Positions 26,801 to 34,735 of a stretch of 64,000 bases of DNA are shown here, piece after piece. How positions within the stretch are numbered: the stretch's first letter is position 1; every line of letters begins with the position of its first letter. The position numbers and the translations under genes were made by a program. Below the pieces are notes generated by a model, which did no database searches, was not told the origin of the DNA, and saw only the letters and a program-made list of their open reading frames with translations. The stretch covers positions 32,666 through 96,665 of the forward strand of contig JANSXW010000004.1 of assembly GCA_024742755.1 (NCBI GenBank), in the 5' to 3' direction. This DNA is from a bacterium. GTDB lineage: Bacteria; Bacteroidota; Bacteroidia; Chitinophagales; Saprospiraceae.

Positions 26801-26940
26801 GTACTGTCCTGCAATATTTTGGAGACAATGCGGTGGCTCAGCCCGTCCTCAAAGTCGTACACCTTAATCTGTACATCACTCTGCGCCCGTAGCAGGGGGC
26901 CGAACAGGACCGACAAGATGAGTATGCTTAGGCGATGCAT
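23842..26940 (-). CDS. Reg_prop/Y_Y_Y sensor fused to a class III adenylate cyclase
   Basis: A 1032-residue membrane signalling protein. A signal peptide (1-19) is followed by periplasmic two-component-type propeller repeats (GFIWMATINGLNRFDGYEF near residue 48, and later KLWVGSGEGLHCI and CLWVSTDNGLSRL) to about 640. A Y_Y_Y domain (YSYKLEGYEEEW) comes next, near 700-765, then one membrane helix (about 770-790), a coiled coil (to about 830) and a class III cyclase catalytic domain to the end. The metal Asp residues are in FSDFKGF and KTVGDAYL. The Lys of EKIKTVGD and the Asp of DIWGDTVNLAARME are the adenine-selecting pair, so cAMP rather than cGMP is expected. Relatives with this sensor normally carry a histidine kinase. 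Confidence 0.9.
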   Translation of the reverse strand: MHRLSILILSVLFGPLLRAQSDVQIKVYDFEDGLSHRIVSKILQDSTGFIWMATINGLNRFDGYEFVTYTPQDPSTYLPHESFSDMVIDAEQRLWLGSPNYITRFDPGNNQFEDYKIKEGDVRIREAVVPHDLTLGLGGQIWSAAYHEETATTQLLLMQPDGRYQELMRLAGRHIGRPMAQVQQKLFLGAVGNELWELSAKGRVLQRHVVPVPESNRIVQIAGTATQIYILCADGQLFAFDPARETFSEHPASIQGAVASALMVEQDGSLWVGGRGMLLYYDAQLGSVENFAPRIRSITKNTATYRQIFRDQSGVVWVASDFGAIRLVQSEQLFAHYLEGGSEYCSNIYCSTRGITEDDEGNVYFSYYSSIHVLDPETDGLRPLFPFNDYFNYPFGLTYFDGALYTGNGKRIDLETLQVRDLLKKPDKDLGHVAVGPDSTLWMGYLQWLYQYEPATDRLIPFQDEAGTWDSLDGNISYLHFNAAGDRLWVGTLDNGLHEIVPGQGRVAHYHTGKDSPLPFRSNQVNAIYEDKSGKLWVGSGEGLHCILPGQDSLRVYTTADGLSNDFINGILTEGDSCLWVSTDNGLSRLIVPNGTCNNYYVEDGLTANEFNRVSFYRSRAGRLYFGGLNGINAFFPGPQFQEQQLEEQEAHLLLTHFSKYDVAEDTLIQRNYGLDPGERVDLSPWDRIFSFGFALADYRQPLENTYSYKLEGYEEEWSPAATTTLVRYNNIPAGSYTFRVRAKAGANSPNWNQRELAIPVVVHEAFYNTWWFWVLCTLLLSSAVFGVMRWRIILAHRREQELEALVQERTKELEKEKQKSEELLLNILPEETARELKEFGFAKAKRHELVTVMFSDFKGFSHISEGMEPEDLVAEIDHCFRAFDEIMEKYGLEKIKTVGDAYLAVGGMRDTDEDEAVRVTLAAMEIQEFMAGLKIQREAEGRTCFEARIGIHTGPVVAGIVGIKKFAYDIWGDTVNLAARMETSGEAGKVNVSEATHAFIQDFFSFTRNGQYTETKGQDIDMYFVDAYLGD

Positions 26941-27119
26941 GAGGTTTGGATTGAGGCGATTCCAGGTTTGCTTCCAAAGTACGCAAATTGTGGGGAAAGG
27001 TAGGTCACCCTAGGTAATACTCTTTTTCCTTTTTTGGATGAAAGCCAAACTTGTTCCGATAGAGGGATCCCGCATATGGCAATTGAAGTTAGATCAATAA
27101 AATAAATATTTGTTTTGAA

Positions 27120-27135
27120 TTTTAAATATTTAAAA
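27120..27135. repeat. 16-bp AT palindrome before the SRPBCC gene
   Basis: TTTTAAATATTTAAAA is perfectly self-complementary, 69 bases before the ATG at 27205 in a very AT-rich stretch. It could be an operator or simply a flexible promoter region. The 264-base gap holds no gene. Confidence 0.4.
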
Positions 27136-27204
27136 CAATTGTTTATTTTTACATTGGATTGACAATCTGCTTAGTTCACCCGTCACTAAAACCTATTACA
27201 TATC

Positions 27205-28215
27205 ATGCAAATCCTCAAGATTGGTTTATTCATCCTGGCCGGGCTTATTGGCTTGGTCGCTATAGGAGGGCTTATCGCGCCCCGCGAAGTTTCCCTCAGC
27301 CGTTCCACCGTTATTGAAGCGCCGCAGGAGGAGGTTTTCAATACCGTAAATGACCTTAAAACCTGGGAGTCCTGGTCGCCCTGGAATGAAATGGACCCGG
27401 CTATGAAGGTCACTATGGGCGATCCTTCAGTAGGCTCAGGCGCATTTTACTCCTGGAAAGGAGACATTTCCGGTGAAGGGCGCATGGAAATCACTTCTTC
27501 TTCTGCACCGGAAAAACTGACTACGCACGTAGATTTCAAAGGGCAGGGCGGAGCAGATGCAGCCTGGACCTTCAAGCCGGTAGACGGCGGTACGGAAACC
27601 ACCTGGGCGTTTCATACGCAGTTCCCTTACCCTTTCAATGCGATGCTGCTGTTTCAGGACTTTGAAGGTGCGATTGAGAAAGACTATGACAGAGGGCTGG
27701 AATTGCTGAAGGAGCAGGTGGAGGCGAAGGCTGCCGCTATGCCTCAGTTCAAGGTACAAACGGTTGAGCTGCCGTTGCGCCATTTTGTAGCCTTACGGCA
27801 AACGGTGGATATGTCCGAAATGACCGCCGTTTTTGGTGCCAATACCCCAAAAGTCTATCAGGCGGTAGAGCAGGCTGGGCTGGCGATGGCTGGTATGCCT
27901 TGCGGGCTATGCTATACCTGGGACGAAGCCGCAGGCACTTCGGATTGCGCACAGGCTATTCCGCTGGCAGAAGCCCATCAGCTTAAAGGTTTTGAAACCA
28001 TTGAGGTGGCGGAAAACGAGGCCCTGCTCATTGAATACTACGGGGGCTACGAAGGGCTGGGAGCAGCCCACATGGCTATAGAAGGCTACTGCAAGCAGCA
28101 TGGCCTGGAGGCCGGAGTGCCGGCTATCGAAGAATATGTAACGGACCCGGGGTCGGAGCCGGATACTTCAAAATGGCTGACCCGGGTTTACTACCCTTTA
28201 GTATCAAAGGGATAA
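27205..28215 (+). CDS. SRPBCC domain fused to GyrI-like effector-binding domain
   Basis: A 336-residue protein with one N-terminal membrane helix (about 5-25), a SRPBCC (polyketide cyclase-type) ligand-binding domain at about residues 33-175 (STVIEAPQEEVFNTVNDLKTWESWSPW is the usual start), and a GyrI-like/AraC effector-binding domain at about 185-336. Both domains bind small hydrophobic ligands. This fusion is common in Bacteroidota and its role is unknown. Its last 25 bases overlap the convergent mechanosensitive channel gene. Confidence 0.88.
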   Translation: MQILKIGLFILAGLIGLVAIGGLIAPREVSLSRSTVIEAPQEEVFNTVNDLKTWESWSPWNEMDPAMKVTMGDPSVGSGAFYSWKGDISGEGRMEITSSSAPEKLTTHVDFKGQGGADAAWTFKPVDGGTETTWAFHTQFPYPFNAMLLFQDFEGAIEKDYDRGLELLKEQVEAKAAAMPQFKVQTVELPLRHFVALRQTVDMSEMTAVFGANTPKVYQAVEQAGLAMAGMPCGLCYTWDEAAGTSDCAQAIPLAEAHQLKGFETIEVAENEALLIEYYGGYEGLGAAHMAIEGYCKQHGLEAGVPAIEEYVTDPGSEPDTSKWLTRVYYPLVSKG

Positions 28216-29078
28216 TCCGACTGTAACTGGTGCTGATGGAGGTGGGTGGCAACGCCCATCTCCTGTAGTGCGACCATGAGGTCTGTGCGGATGTTGTGCT
28301 GAACGGACCAGGCATTGGCCGGAGAAGTTGCCCAGGCCGCTATCCAGCACTTGATGGCTTTCTCGCCCATTTCCATGACCCAAAACCGGGGCTTTTCCTT
28401 GACCTGGCTGGCGTTGTACTGCTCAGCTATGCGCATAGCTGTATAGCGTACGCTGGAGAGGTCTGCTTCCGGCGAAATGAAAAACTCCACATGCGCCCAG
28501 ATGAAAGTGTCGTGCACAGAATAATTGATGACTTCCCGCTTTAGCATATCCGAATTCGCAACGATGTACCGTTTCCAGTCCCAGGTCTTGACCGTCGTGT
28601 GGAGCATGGAAATATCCTCGACTGTGCCGTAGTACCCTTCAATCACCACCGTATCGCCGAGCCGGATGGCAGAGGAAAAGCTGAGCAGGATACCGGAGAT
28701 GAAGTTCTCAATGATCGGCCGGGCAGCGATACCAAGCACAATACCAAACGCGGAGACCAGCAGGGAAATCGAAGTAATGGGCAGCTTAGTGGAGAAAGGC
28801 AGCACCCCGATCAGTATGATAATGAGCACAGAAAAGGTAATGGCCCCTTTTCTGATGATGCTGAAGCGCCCGGAGATATTGTCGGCGGCCCGTTCCAGGG
28901 AGGCTTCCGGCGAATCCCCCGGGGGCGAAACGGTTTTGACCGGATTCAAGGTTTCTATTTCCTCCAGTCGCTGGAGCTTACGCTTCTTGTAGCCCGCTAT
29001 CATTTTGAGCAGGCCATACAGCAACAGCGCACCTCCCAGTGCGACCAGTGATACATATATCCAAATGGTTTGTGTCAT
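28191..29078 (-). CDS. MscS family mechanosensitive ion channel (short form)
   Basis: A 295-residue channel of the small-conductance mechanosensitive family. It has three hydrophobic segments (near 5-25, 78-98 and 102-135), the last being the pore-lining helix with SAFGIVLGIAARPIIENFISG. A beta domain follows (IRLGDTVVIEGYYGTVEDISMLHTTV, near 140-165) and then the alpha/beta C-terminus. It opens under membrane tension and releases solutes on osmotic downshock. It converges with the SRPBCC gene with a 25-base overlap. Confidence 0.92.
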   Translation of the reverse strand: MTQTIWIYVSLVALGGALLLYGLLKMIAGYKKRKLQRLEEIETLNPVKTVSPPGDSPEASLERAADNISGRFSIIRKGAITFSVLIIILIGVLPFSTKLPITSISLLVSAFGIVLGIAARPIIENFISGILLSFSSAIRLGDTVVIEGYYGTVEDISMLHTTVKTWDWKRYIVANSDMLKREVINYSVHDTFIWAHVEFFISPEADLSSVRYTAMRIAEQYNASQVKEKPRFWVMEMGEKAIKCWIAAWATSPANAWSVQHNIRTDLMVALQEMGVATHLHQHQLQSDYPFDTKG

Positions 29079-29167
29079 TTGTAGTGAGCTTTTATTATTT
29101 TAGCTTGTGTCAACTAAACGAAACACGACAAAGCTGAAGAACTATGATAACTCTACGCCCCATTCTT

Positions 29168-30607
29168 ATGAAGTTTTCCTTCCTTTTGTTGATGGCCGGT
29201 TTTCTGGCTTCCTGTGCCACCAACCCGGTGACCGGCAAAAAGGAATTCATGCTGCTCAGCAAAGAGCAGGAAGTGCAAATGGGCATTAGCTACGACCCGC
29301 AGGTTGTTGCCTCCTACGGATTATACGAAGATGATAAAATCCAGCAGTTTATTACCACTCAGGGCCGGCTAATGGCCCGGATTTCTCATCGCCCGGACCT
29401 GCCCTATGAGTTTAAGGTGCTGGACTCGCCGGTGGTGAACGCCTTTGCGGTACCCGGAGGGTTCGTTTACTTCACCCGTGGGATTATGGCCCATTTCAAC
29501 AACGAAGCTGAATTTGCAGGTGTGCTGGGGCACGAAATCGGTCACGTAACCGCCCGGCATTCGGCGCGGCAGTACAGCCGTCAGATGCTTGGGCAGGTTG
29601 GGCTGATTGCCGGTATCATCGTCTCCCCTAAGTTTGCGGAGTTTGCGGATGTGGCGAGCCAGGGATTGGGGCTGTTGTTTCTGAAATATGGCAGGGATGC
29701 GGAGACCGAGTCCGACCGGCTGGGCGTGGAATACTCCACGAAAATCGGTTATGATGCCAGAGAAATGGCTGATTTTTTCCAAACCCTGAAGCGTCTGAGC
29801 GATCAGAGCGGCGGGCGGTTGCCAACATTTATGTCCACGCACCCCGACCCGGCTAACCGGTACGAAAATACCAAAGCCCTGGCCCAAAAGTGGCAGCAGC
29901 GCTCCAATGGCCGGAATTTAAAGGTGGGCCGCGACTCTTACCTGAATATGATTGATGGGTTGCTCTACGGCGAAGACCCTCGTCAGGGCTATGTGGAGCG
30001 CAACACCTTCTATCACCCTGACCTCAAGTTCCAATACCCCATCCCGAATGGCTGGCGCACGGTCAATACCCCCAGCCAGGTACAAATGGCACCCGAAGAT
30101 GGTAACGCCCTTATGGTCCTCTCGTTGTCGGCTAAGAATAACCTGACTCAGGCGGAGCAGGCCTATATGGAGACGCATCAGTTTGAGGTGACGAGCCGGA
30201 ATAACCGGCAGGTCAATGGCCTGAATGCCCGCGTGGTGCAGGGGCGTCAGGTAGATGAACAGAACCAGCAGGTGATTAATATTCTGCTTTATTTTATTGA
30301 GTACGAAGGACGGGTATATCAGTTGCTGGGCATGGCGTATCAGCAACAGTATGGCAACTACGAGAGCAGCTTCCTGCGCACGATGAATGGCTTTGACCGC
30401 CTGACGGATGCCTCCAAGATCAATGTGCAGCCGGAACGCATCAAAATTGTAAAAGCGCCACGTACCACCAACCTGCGCAGCCTGCTCACCAGCAACGGTA
30501 TTCCTAATGACCGCCTCGAAGAATTTGCCATTCTGAATGGGATGGAGCTCAACACACAGGTGGAGAGCGGAACCCTCTTCAAGGTGGTGGATAAGGCGAG
30601 GAATTAA
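29168..30607 (+). CDS. M48 family metalloprotease lipoprotein (BepA/YfgC-like)
   Basis: A 479-residue envelope protease from the ATG at 29168 (MKFSFLLLMAGFLASCATNP), with Cys16 as the lipid site. An upstream ATG at 29144 would spoil the signal peptide. The zinc motif is HEIGHVTARHSARQ (HExxH, near residues 120-133) and the third ligand lies in DAETESDRLGVEY (near 177-189). The C-terminus (about 430-475) looks like a LysM-type tail. BepA-like enzymes degrade misfolded outer membrane proteins. The DUF6438 lipoprotein gene begins 15 bases later. Confidence 0.92.
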   Translation: MKFSFLLLMAGFLASCATNPVTGKKEFMLLSKEQEVQMGISYDPQVVASYGLYEDDKIQQFITTQGRLMARISHRPDLPYEFKVLDSPVVNAFAVPGGFVYFTRGIMAHFNNEAEFAGVLGHEIGHVTARHSARQYSRQMLGQVGLIAGIIVSPKFAEFADVASQGLGLLFLKYGRDAETESDRLGVEYSTKIGYDAREMADFFQTLKRLSDQSGGRLPTFMSTHPDPANRYENTKALAQKWQQRSNGRNLKVGRDSYLNMIDGLLYGEDPRQGYVERNTFYHPDLKFQYPIPNGWRTVNTPSQVQMAPEDGNALMVLSLSAKNNLTQAEQAYMETHQFEVTSRNNRQVNGLNARVVQGRQVDEQNQQVINILLYFIEYEGRVYQLLGMAYQQQYGNYESSFLRTMNGFDRLTDASKINVQPERIKIVKAPRTTNLRSLLTSNGIPNDRLEEFAILNGMELNTQVESGTLFKVVDKARN

Positions 30608-30622
30608 TATCTTGCGGCAAAA

Positions 30623-31117
30623 ATGAAATCTATGAAAAGTCCAATCCGACTAACTTTAATGCTGGCGAGTGCCTTTCTGTTGTTTACAGCCCAGAAATGC
30701 GGCAGTGGCAAATATGAGTACGAGCCCACCACCTCTATCGAAATTGCGAAAACCGGGTGCTTTGGACAGTGCCCTACCTATGTTTTCTCGCTTAAAGGCG
30801 ACGGTTCAGCTACTTTCAACGGGCGCCGTTTTGTAGAGCCGGAAGGGGAACACCACCGGACCTATTCGGCAGATACCACCAACATGGTCTTTTCCCGCCT
30901 GATTGAGGCCGATTTGTATCAGTACGAGCGGGAGTACACGGATAATGTGACGGATTTGCCAACGACCTACCTCACCTTTGAACACGAGGGCAAACAGAAA
31001 AAAATTAAACTCTACTACGGTTACCCGGAAGAGCTGGGCACTATCGTAGAGCAATTGCAGGAAGTCGCCCTCACAAAAGGCTGGATGGAGGGAAAGGCTC
31101 CGGAAGAGGAGAAATAA
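30623..31117 (+). CDS. DUF6438 domain lipoprotein
   Basis: A 164-residue protein with a lipoprotein-type signal (AFLLFTAQKCGSG, Cys26). The mature part has the DUF6438 pattern: IEIAKTGCFGQCPTYVFSLKGDGSATFNGRRFV near residues 40-72. The Cys pair of GCFGQCP is conserved in the family. The function is unknown. It lies 15 bases after the M48 gene and probably shares its transcript, ending at the strong hairpin at 31137-31176. Confidence 0.85.
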   Translation: MKSMKSPIRLTLMLASAFLLFTAQKCGSGKYEYEPTTSIEIAKTGCFGQCPTYVFSLKGDGSATFNGRRFVEPEGEHHRTYSADTTNMVFSRLIEADLYQYEREYTDNVTDLPTTYLTFEHEGKQKKIKLYYGYPEELGTIVEQLQEVALTKGWMEGKAPEEEK

Positions 31118-31136
31118 GAAAAGCTTCGAAATAAGG

Positions 31137-31176
31137 ACAACAGCCCTCAGTGCTTCGGTGCGCTGAGGGCTGTGTT
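31137..31176. terminator. Strong bidirectional hairpin terminator between convergent genes
   Basis: ACAGCCCTCAG (31140-31150) pairs with CTGAGGGCTGT (31163-31173). The inner bases CAGTGC-TTCG continue the stem around a TTCG loop, and GACAAC/GTTGTC extend it outside with one bulge. It lies 20 bases after the DUF6438 stop and 4 bases from the kmo stop. Confidence 0.8.
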
Positions 31177-31179
31177 GTC

Positions 31180-32550
31180 TCAGCTTGGTGCCAGCACCGG
31201 GCGTCCATGCATCCACTTCCTGAAAATACGGTCAACGGCCGGATTGTCTTTCCAGTTTTGCTCAACGCCCTCCAGCGCCAGTATTTCCTCAAAAAGCGCA
31301 TCCTGTGCATGCCCTTCCTCAAGGGCCTCGCTGTAGGGGATATGGCTGAAGGTCACCTGTGAGTATAGCGGCAGGAATTCCGGATAGACCTTGTTAAAGT
31401 GAGCGGCTATTTCCTTGCGCAGCAGAAATTTCGGGTCTGCCACTTTATCCCGCATTTCTATAAAATTACGCAGGGCGAGGTCGGCAATAGCGTTGGCATC
31501 TTTGATACGCGAATGATTGAAGGCATTGATGATTTCCGCCCAGTTGCCATCGTGAGCATCAATGAGCCCATCGAGTAGGGTGCAGTCTTCAAAACCAGAA
31601 TTCATGCCCTGCCCGTAGAAAGGGACAATGGCGTGGGACGCATCGCCCATGATCAGGACTTTATCTTCGTAGCGCCAGGGGCTGCAGCGAATGGTGACGA
31701 GGGAGGAAGTCGGATTTTCGCGAAATTCTTCCAGCAGATTGGGAATGAGCGGAATGGCATCTGCAAAGTAAGTTTGGAAGAAGGCTATAATCTCCTCATC
31801 CGTATTCAACTGCTCGAAGGACGGTGTCTGCCCTTCGTAAGCCAGGAAGAGCGTGCCGGTAAAGCTGCCATCAACATTTGGCAAAGCGATCATCATAAAC
31901 TGTCCACGCGGCCAAATGTGGAGCGCATTAGGGTCGAGCGCGTGCCTGCCATCGGCTGCTGGCGGTATGTGCAGTTCCTTGTAGCCGTAGTCCAGGAAAG
32001 ACTGACTGTAATTGAAGCGGGGGAGGGCTTTCATCAGGCTCCGCCGCACTGCTGAGAATGCGCCGTCAGTACCGAAGATCCGGTCGGCTTTCACCGTCAG
32101 GTGCTCGCCGGTGTCCCGGTGCTCAAAGTGAGCCTTCGCATCCTCGGCCTCCACACCAAGGCACTTGTAGCCAAAGTGAAACTTCAGGTTATCGTACTGA
32201 TCGGCGATATCGATCAGCTCAATATTGAGCCCGCCCCGGGAGACGGAGTAGATGGCCTGGTCCTGTTCGCCATAGGGTTGGAAGGTAAGCTGCCCGGCGG
32301 TGTCGTGCATCTTTCGGCCCCGCATTGGGATGGCTTGTTGCCGGATCGTATCTTTAATGCCGGCGCGTTCCATGGCTTTCCACCCGCGGTCGCTCATGGC
32401 CAGGTTGATGGATCGCCCGCCTTTGAAGCCCGCCTTCCGGGGGTCATCGCGGAGTTCAAACACCTCTACCTGATAGCCGCGCTTAGCAAGCAGTACAGCC
32501 CAGAGCGAGCCCACCAGCCCGGCGCCAACAATGAGGATGCGATCTTTCAT
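31180..32550 (-). CDS. kmo: Kynurenine 3-monooxygenase
   Basis: FAD/NADPH enzyme that hydroxylates kynurenine to 3-hydroxykynurenine in tryptophan breakdown or quinolinate synthesis. It has 456 residues from the ATG at 32550 (MKDRILIVGAGLVGSLWA). Motifs: GAGLVGS for FAD (8-14), GGRSINLAMSDRGW (near 43-56), and GDASHAIVPFYGQGMNSGFED (DxxH-type FAD site, near 305-325). The C-terminal helix found in microbial KMO is present. It lies 19 bases after the PAP2-like gene. No other kynurenine-pathway gene is in this window. Confidence 0.95.
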   Translation of the reverse strand: MKDRILIVGAGLVGSLWAVLLAKRGYQVEVFELRDDPRKAGFKGGRSINLAMSDRGWKAMERAGIKDTIRQQAIPMRGRKMHDTAGQLTFQPYGEQDQAIYSVSRGGLNIELIDIADQYDNLKFHFGYKCLGVEAEDAKAHFEHRDTGEHLTVKADRIFGTDGAFSAVRRSLMKALPRFNYSQSFLDYGYKELHIPPAADGRHALDPNALHIWPRGQFMMIALPNVDGSFTGTLFLAYEGQTPSFEQLNTDEEIIAFFQTYFADAIPLIPNLLEEFRENPTSSLVTIRCSPWRYEDKVLIMGDASHAIVPFYGQGMNSGFEDCTLLDGLIDAHDGNWAEIINAFNHSRIKDANAIADLALRNFIEMRDKVADPKFLLRKEIAAHFNKVYPEFLPLYSQVTFSHIPYSEALEEGHAQDALFEEILALEGVEQNWKDNPAVDRIFRKWMHGRPVLAPS

Positions 32551-32569
32551 AAAAGGTTGGTTTTGAGTC

Positions 32570-33238
32570 CTAAAACATAAAGCGTAGCGCGATAAACTGC
32601 GATACGAATCCGACGAGGTAACCGCCGTAGAGGTCCGTTGGTTCATGTGCCTGCAGAATGAGGCGGCAGGTGCCGACGAGCCCGGCCAGCAGCACCGTAA
32701 GCATCAGTACCCAGTACATGCTGACTTCATAGATGCCGATGGCACCAAGATGGACGAGGAAGGTGTCGTGGCTGAAGAGCAGCAGGGTGATCACCACCAT
32801 GCCCAACAGGCCGCCCATGCCCACCGCGTGCGCACTGATTTTGGAAAAGATATTGATGAAAAAAGCGATGAACAGGCCAATCGCTGCCCCCAGCAGAAAA
32901 GCGGAAAAAGCATTGGGCACCTGCGCATTGCCCAGGAAGTTGCGGAACATCCAAATGTAAAACATGCCTGTGATGACGTAGGGGCCGATGCGCTCCTGCC
33001 TGGTCTTCATTTCCAGAGAGCTCACCAGCCCGGTAAAGCGCAGCATAGCTACTGCAAACCCGGGAATAAAAAAGGTAGACAGGAAAACCTGCAAAATGAG
33101 CAGCTTGCTGAATTTGTCCCCAATGCTGTATACCCCGAATAGGTAGGGATTGATCAGCAAGAGGAGAACCAGCATGTAGGTCACAATCAGCAGGGGGTGG
33201 AAAAGTACGGAGATGACCTGAGCCAGTGGTTTCAGCAT
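32570..33238 (-). CDS. PAP2-like membrane protein
   Basis: A 222-residue polytopic membrane protein with about six segments. The part around residues 135-150 (FSKISAHAVGMGGLLGM) and the end with CRLILQAHEPTDLYGGYLVGFVSQF (near 190-215) match the second and third PAP2-superfamily motifs (S/H-x-x-G and R-x5-H). Whether it is a phosphatase is uncertain because the first motif is not clear. It is first in an apparent two-gene unit with kmo. A -7-like TATCTTTA lies at 33261-33268. Confidence 0.75.
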   Translation of the reverse strand: MLKPLAQVISVLFHPLLIVTYMLVLLLLINPYLFGVYSIGDKFSKLLILQVFLSTFFIPGFAVAMLRFTGLVSSLEMKTRQERIGPYVITGMFYIWMFRNFLGNAQVPNAFSAFLLGAAIGLFIAFFINIFSKISAHAVGMGGLLGMVVITLLLFSHDTFLVHLGAIGIYEVSMYWVLMLTVLLAGLVGTCRLILQAHEPTDLYGGYLVGFVSQFIALRFMF

Positions 33239-33260
33239 GTAAAGACGATTTGGTTGCGCC

Positions 33261-33268
33261 TAAAGATA
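33261..33268 (-). promoter_or_regulatory. -7-like element for the PAP2-kmo unit
   Basis: The minus strand reads TATCTTTA, one base off TAnnTTTG, 22 bases before the start at 33238. No -33 element is clear. Confidence 0.4.
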
Positions 33269-33358
33269 CAAATTCTGATAGAGTAAAGTTGACCCCGCCC
33301 GGCAGGAAAGAATGCGCAAATATTTAGTCATCCATTCCGTTTTCAACGACGGTCTGCT

Positions 33359-33366
33359 TAACTTTC
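33359..33366 (+). promoter_or_regulatory. -7-like element for the second MscS gene
   Basis: TAACTTTC, one base off TAnnTTTG, 16 bases before the ATG at 33383. Confidence 0.35.
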
Positions 33367-33382
33367 CGTCAAGATCAGGGCT

Positions 33383-34735
33383 ATGCAGGAGATATTTGAT
33401 CAGATCATACTGGAGTACAACGGATGGGCGCTGCGCCTGGGGCAGGTGGTGCTGGGCACAAGTATCCTGGTTGTGCTTGCTTTTCTGTACTGGCTGGTCG
33501 CCCGCCGGCTTTTCCCAAAAATTGCCGCACATCTGGAACTGCCACAGGAGGAGCGCCGCAAAGCCCGCCGGATTTTAGGCACCTTACTGGTCCTGATGGC
33601 AGCTGTCGCGCTAATTGCCGTGCTGCAACTCGACCGGCAGCTGGTGGAGACCACCAATGAGAATGCGCCCAACCTGTTCATTTCTACTTTTGTTCAGGCG
33701 ATGCTGATCTGGCAGTTCGCGCGCCTGCTGGACTTTGTCATTTCGCGCCTGCTGGTGACCAATTACTACCGCAACCGGCGGGAAGACCCGGTGGAGCTGG
33801 ACCGCTATCAGACGGATTCCAAAAACAAGACGAATCGCACGGTACAATATGCCGTTTACATCCTGGCGCTGCTCTTTATTGTACAGGCTTTTGAGATCGA
33901 CTGGGTGTTCTACACTTACAAACCTGCCGGTGCAGAAGATGGGCAGACGCGGAATTTCTCGGTCTCCAACCTGCTGAATGCGGCATTCATTATTGTACTG
34001 GCCCGGTTGTTCAGTTGGATGATCATTCAGCTTGTCCTCAGTCAGTACTACCGGAGCAAGCAAATCAATGTAGGCTCGCAGTATGCCTTCAATCAACTGC
34101 TGCAATACTTTGTGTATATCATTGCAGGGCTGATGGCGCTGGAGGCGCTTGGCTTTACGCTTACCCTGATTTGGGGTGGTGCAGCGGCTCTTTTGGTTGG
34201 GGTGGGGCTTGGGCTTCAGGAGACGTTCAAGGATTTATTTTCCGGTGTGATCCTGTTGTTCGAGCGCCGGGCAGAAGTCGGTGATGTGGTGGAAGTAGAC
34301 GGCCTGATCGGTACCGTAAAACGGATTGGCGTACGGACCTCGCTGGTGGAAACCCGTGACAACATCGTCGTGATTGTCCCCAACTCCCGCCTGATTGTTC
34401 AGCACTTTGTCAACTGGAGCCATAATGACAACAAAGCCCGCTTTTATATCAAGGTAGGCGTGGCCTACGGGTCGGATACGGAACTGGTCAAGCAGTTGCT
34501 GCTGGATATCGCGCGGAGCAATGCCGAAGTCATCCGCCACCCGGCACCTTTTGTCCGTTTTGTGGATTTTGGAGACTCCTCGCTCGACTTTGAGCTCCAC
34601 TTCTGGTCGCACGAGTTCATCCGAATCGAGGATGTCAAGAGTGATATGCGTTTTAAGGTGGACCAGGCTTTCCGGGAAAATGGCGTCACGATTCCATTCC
34701 CGCAACGCGATGTCTGGATGAAGGGAGGGGGTTAA
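33383..34735 (+). CDS. MscS family mechanosensitive ion channel (multi-helix form)
   Basis: A 450-residue channel with about six to seven membrane segments before the MscS core. The pore helix and beta domain are IWGGAAALLVGVGLGLQETF (near 263-282), then FERRAEVGDVVEVDGLIGTVKRIGVRTSLVETRD, and the alpha/beta C-terminus ends at NGVTIPFPQRDVWMKG. It is not closely similar to the MscS protein at 28191: it has additional N-terminal helices. Its stop codon overlaps the stop of the convergent GT4 gene (shared TTAA). Confidence 0.92.
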   Translation: MQEIFDQIILEYNGWALRLGQVVLGTSILVVLAFLYWLVARRLFPKIAAHLELPQEERRKARRILGTLLVLMAAVALIAVLQLDRQLVETTNENAPNLFISTFVQAMLIWQFARLLDFVISRLLVTNYYRNRREDPVELDRYQTDSKNKTNRTVQYAVYILALLFIVQAFEIDWVFYTYKPAGAEDGQTRNFSVSNLLNAAFIIVLARLFSWMIIQLVLSQYYRSKQINVGSQYAFNQLLQYFVYIIAGLMALEALGFTLTLIWGGAAALLVGVGLGLQETFKDLFSGVILLFERRAEVGDVVEVDGLIGTVKRIGVRTSLVETRDNIVVIVPNSRLIVQHFVNWSHNDNKARFYIKVGVAYGSDTELVKQLLLDIARSNAEVIRHPAPFVRFVDFGDSSLDFELHFWSHEFIRIEDVKSDMRFKVDQAFRENGVTIPFPQRDVWMKGGG

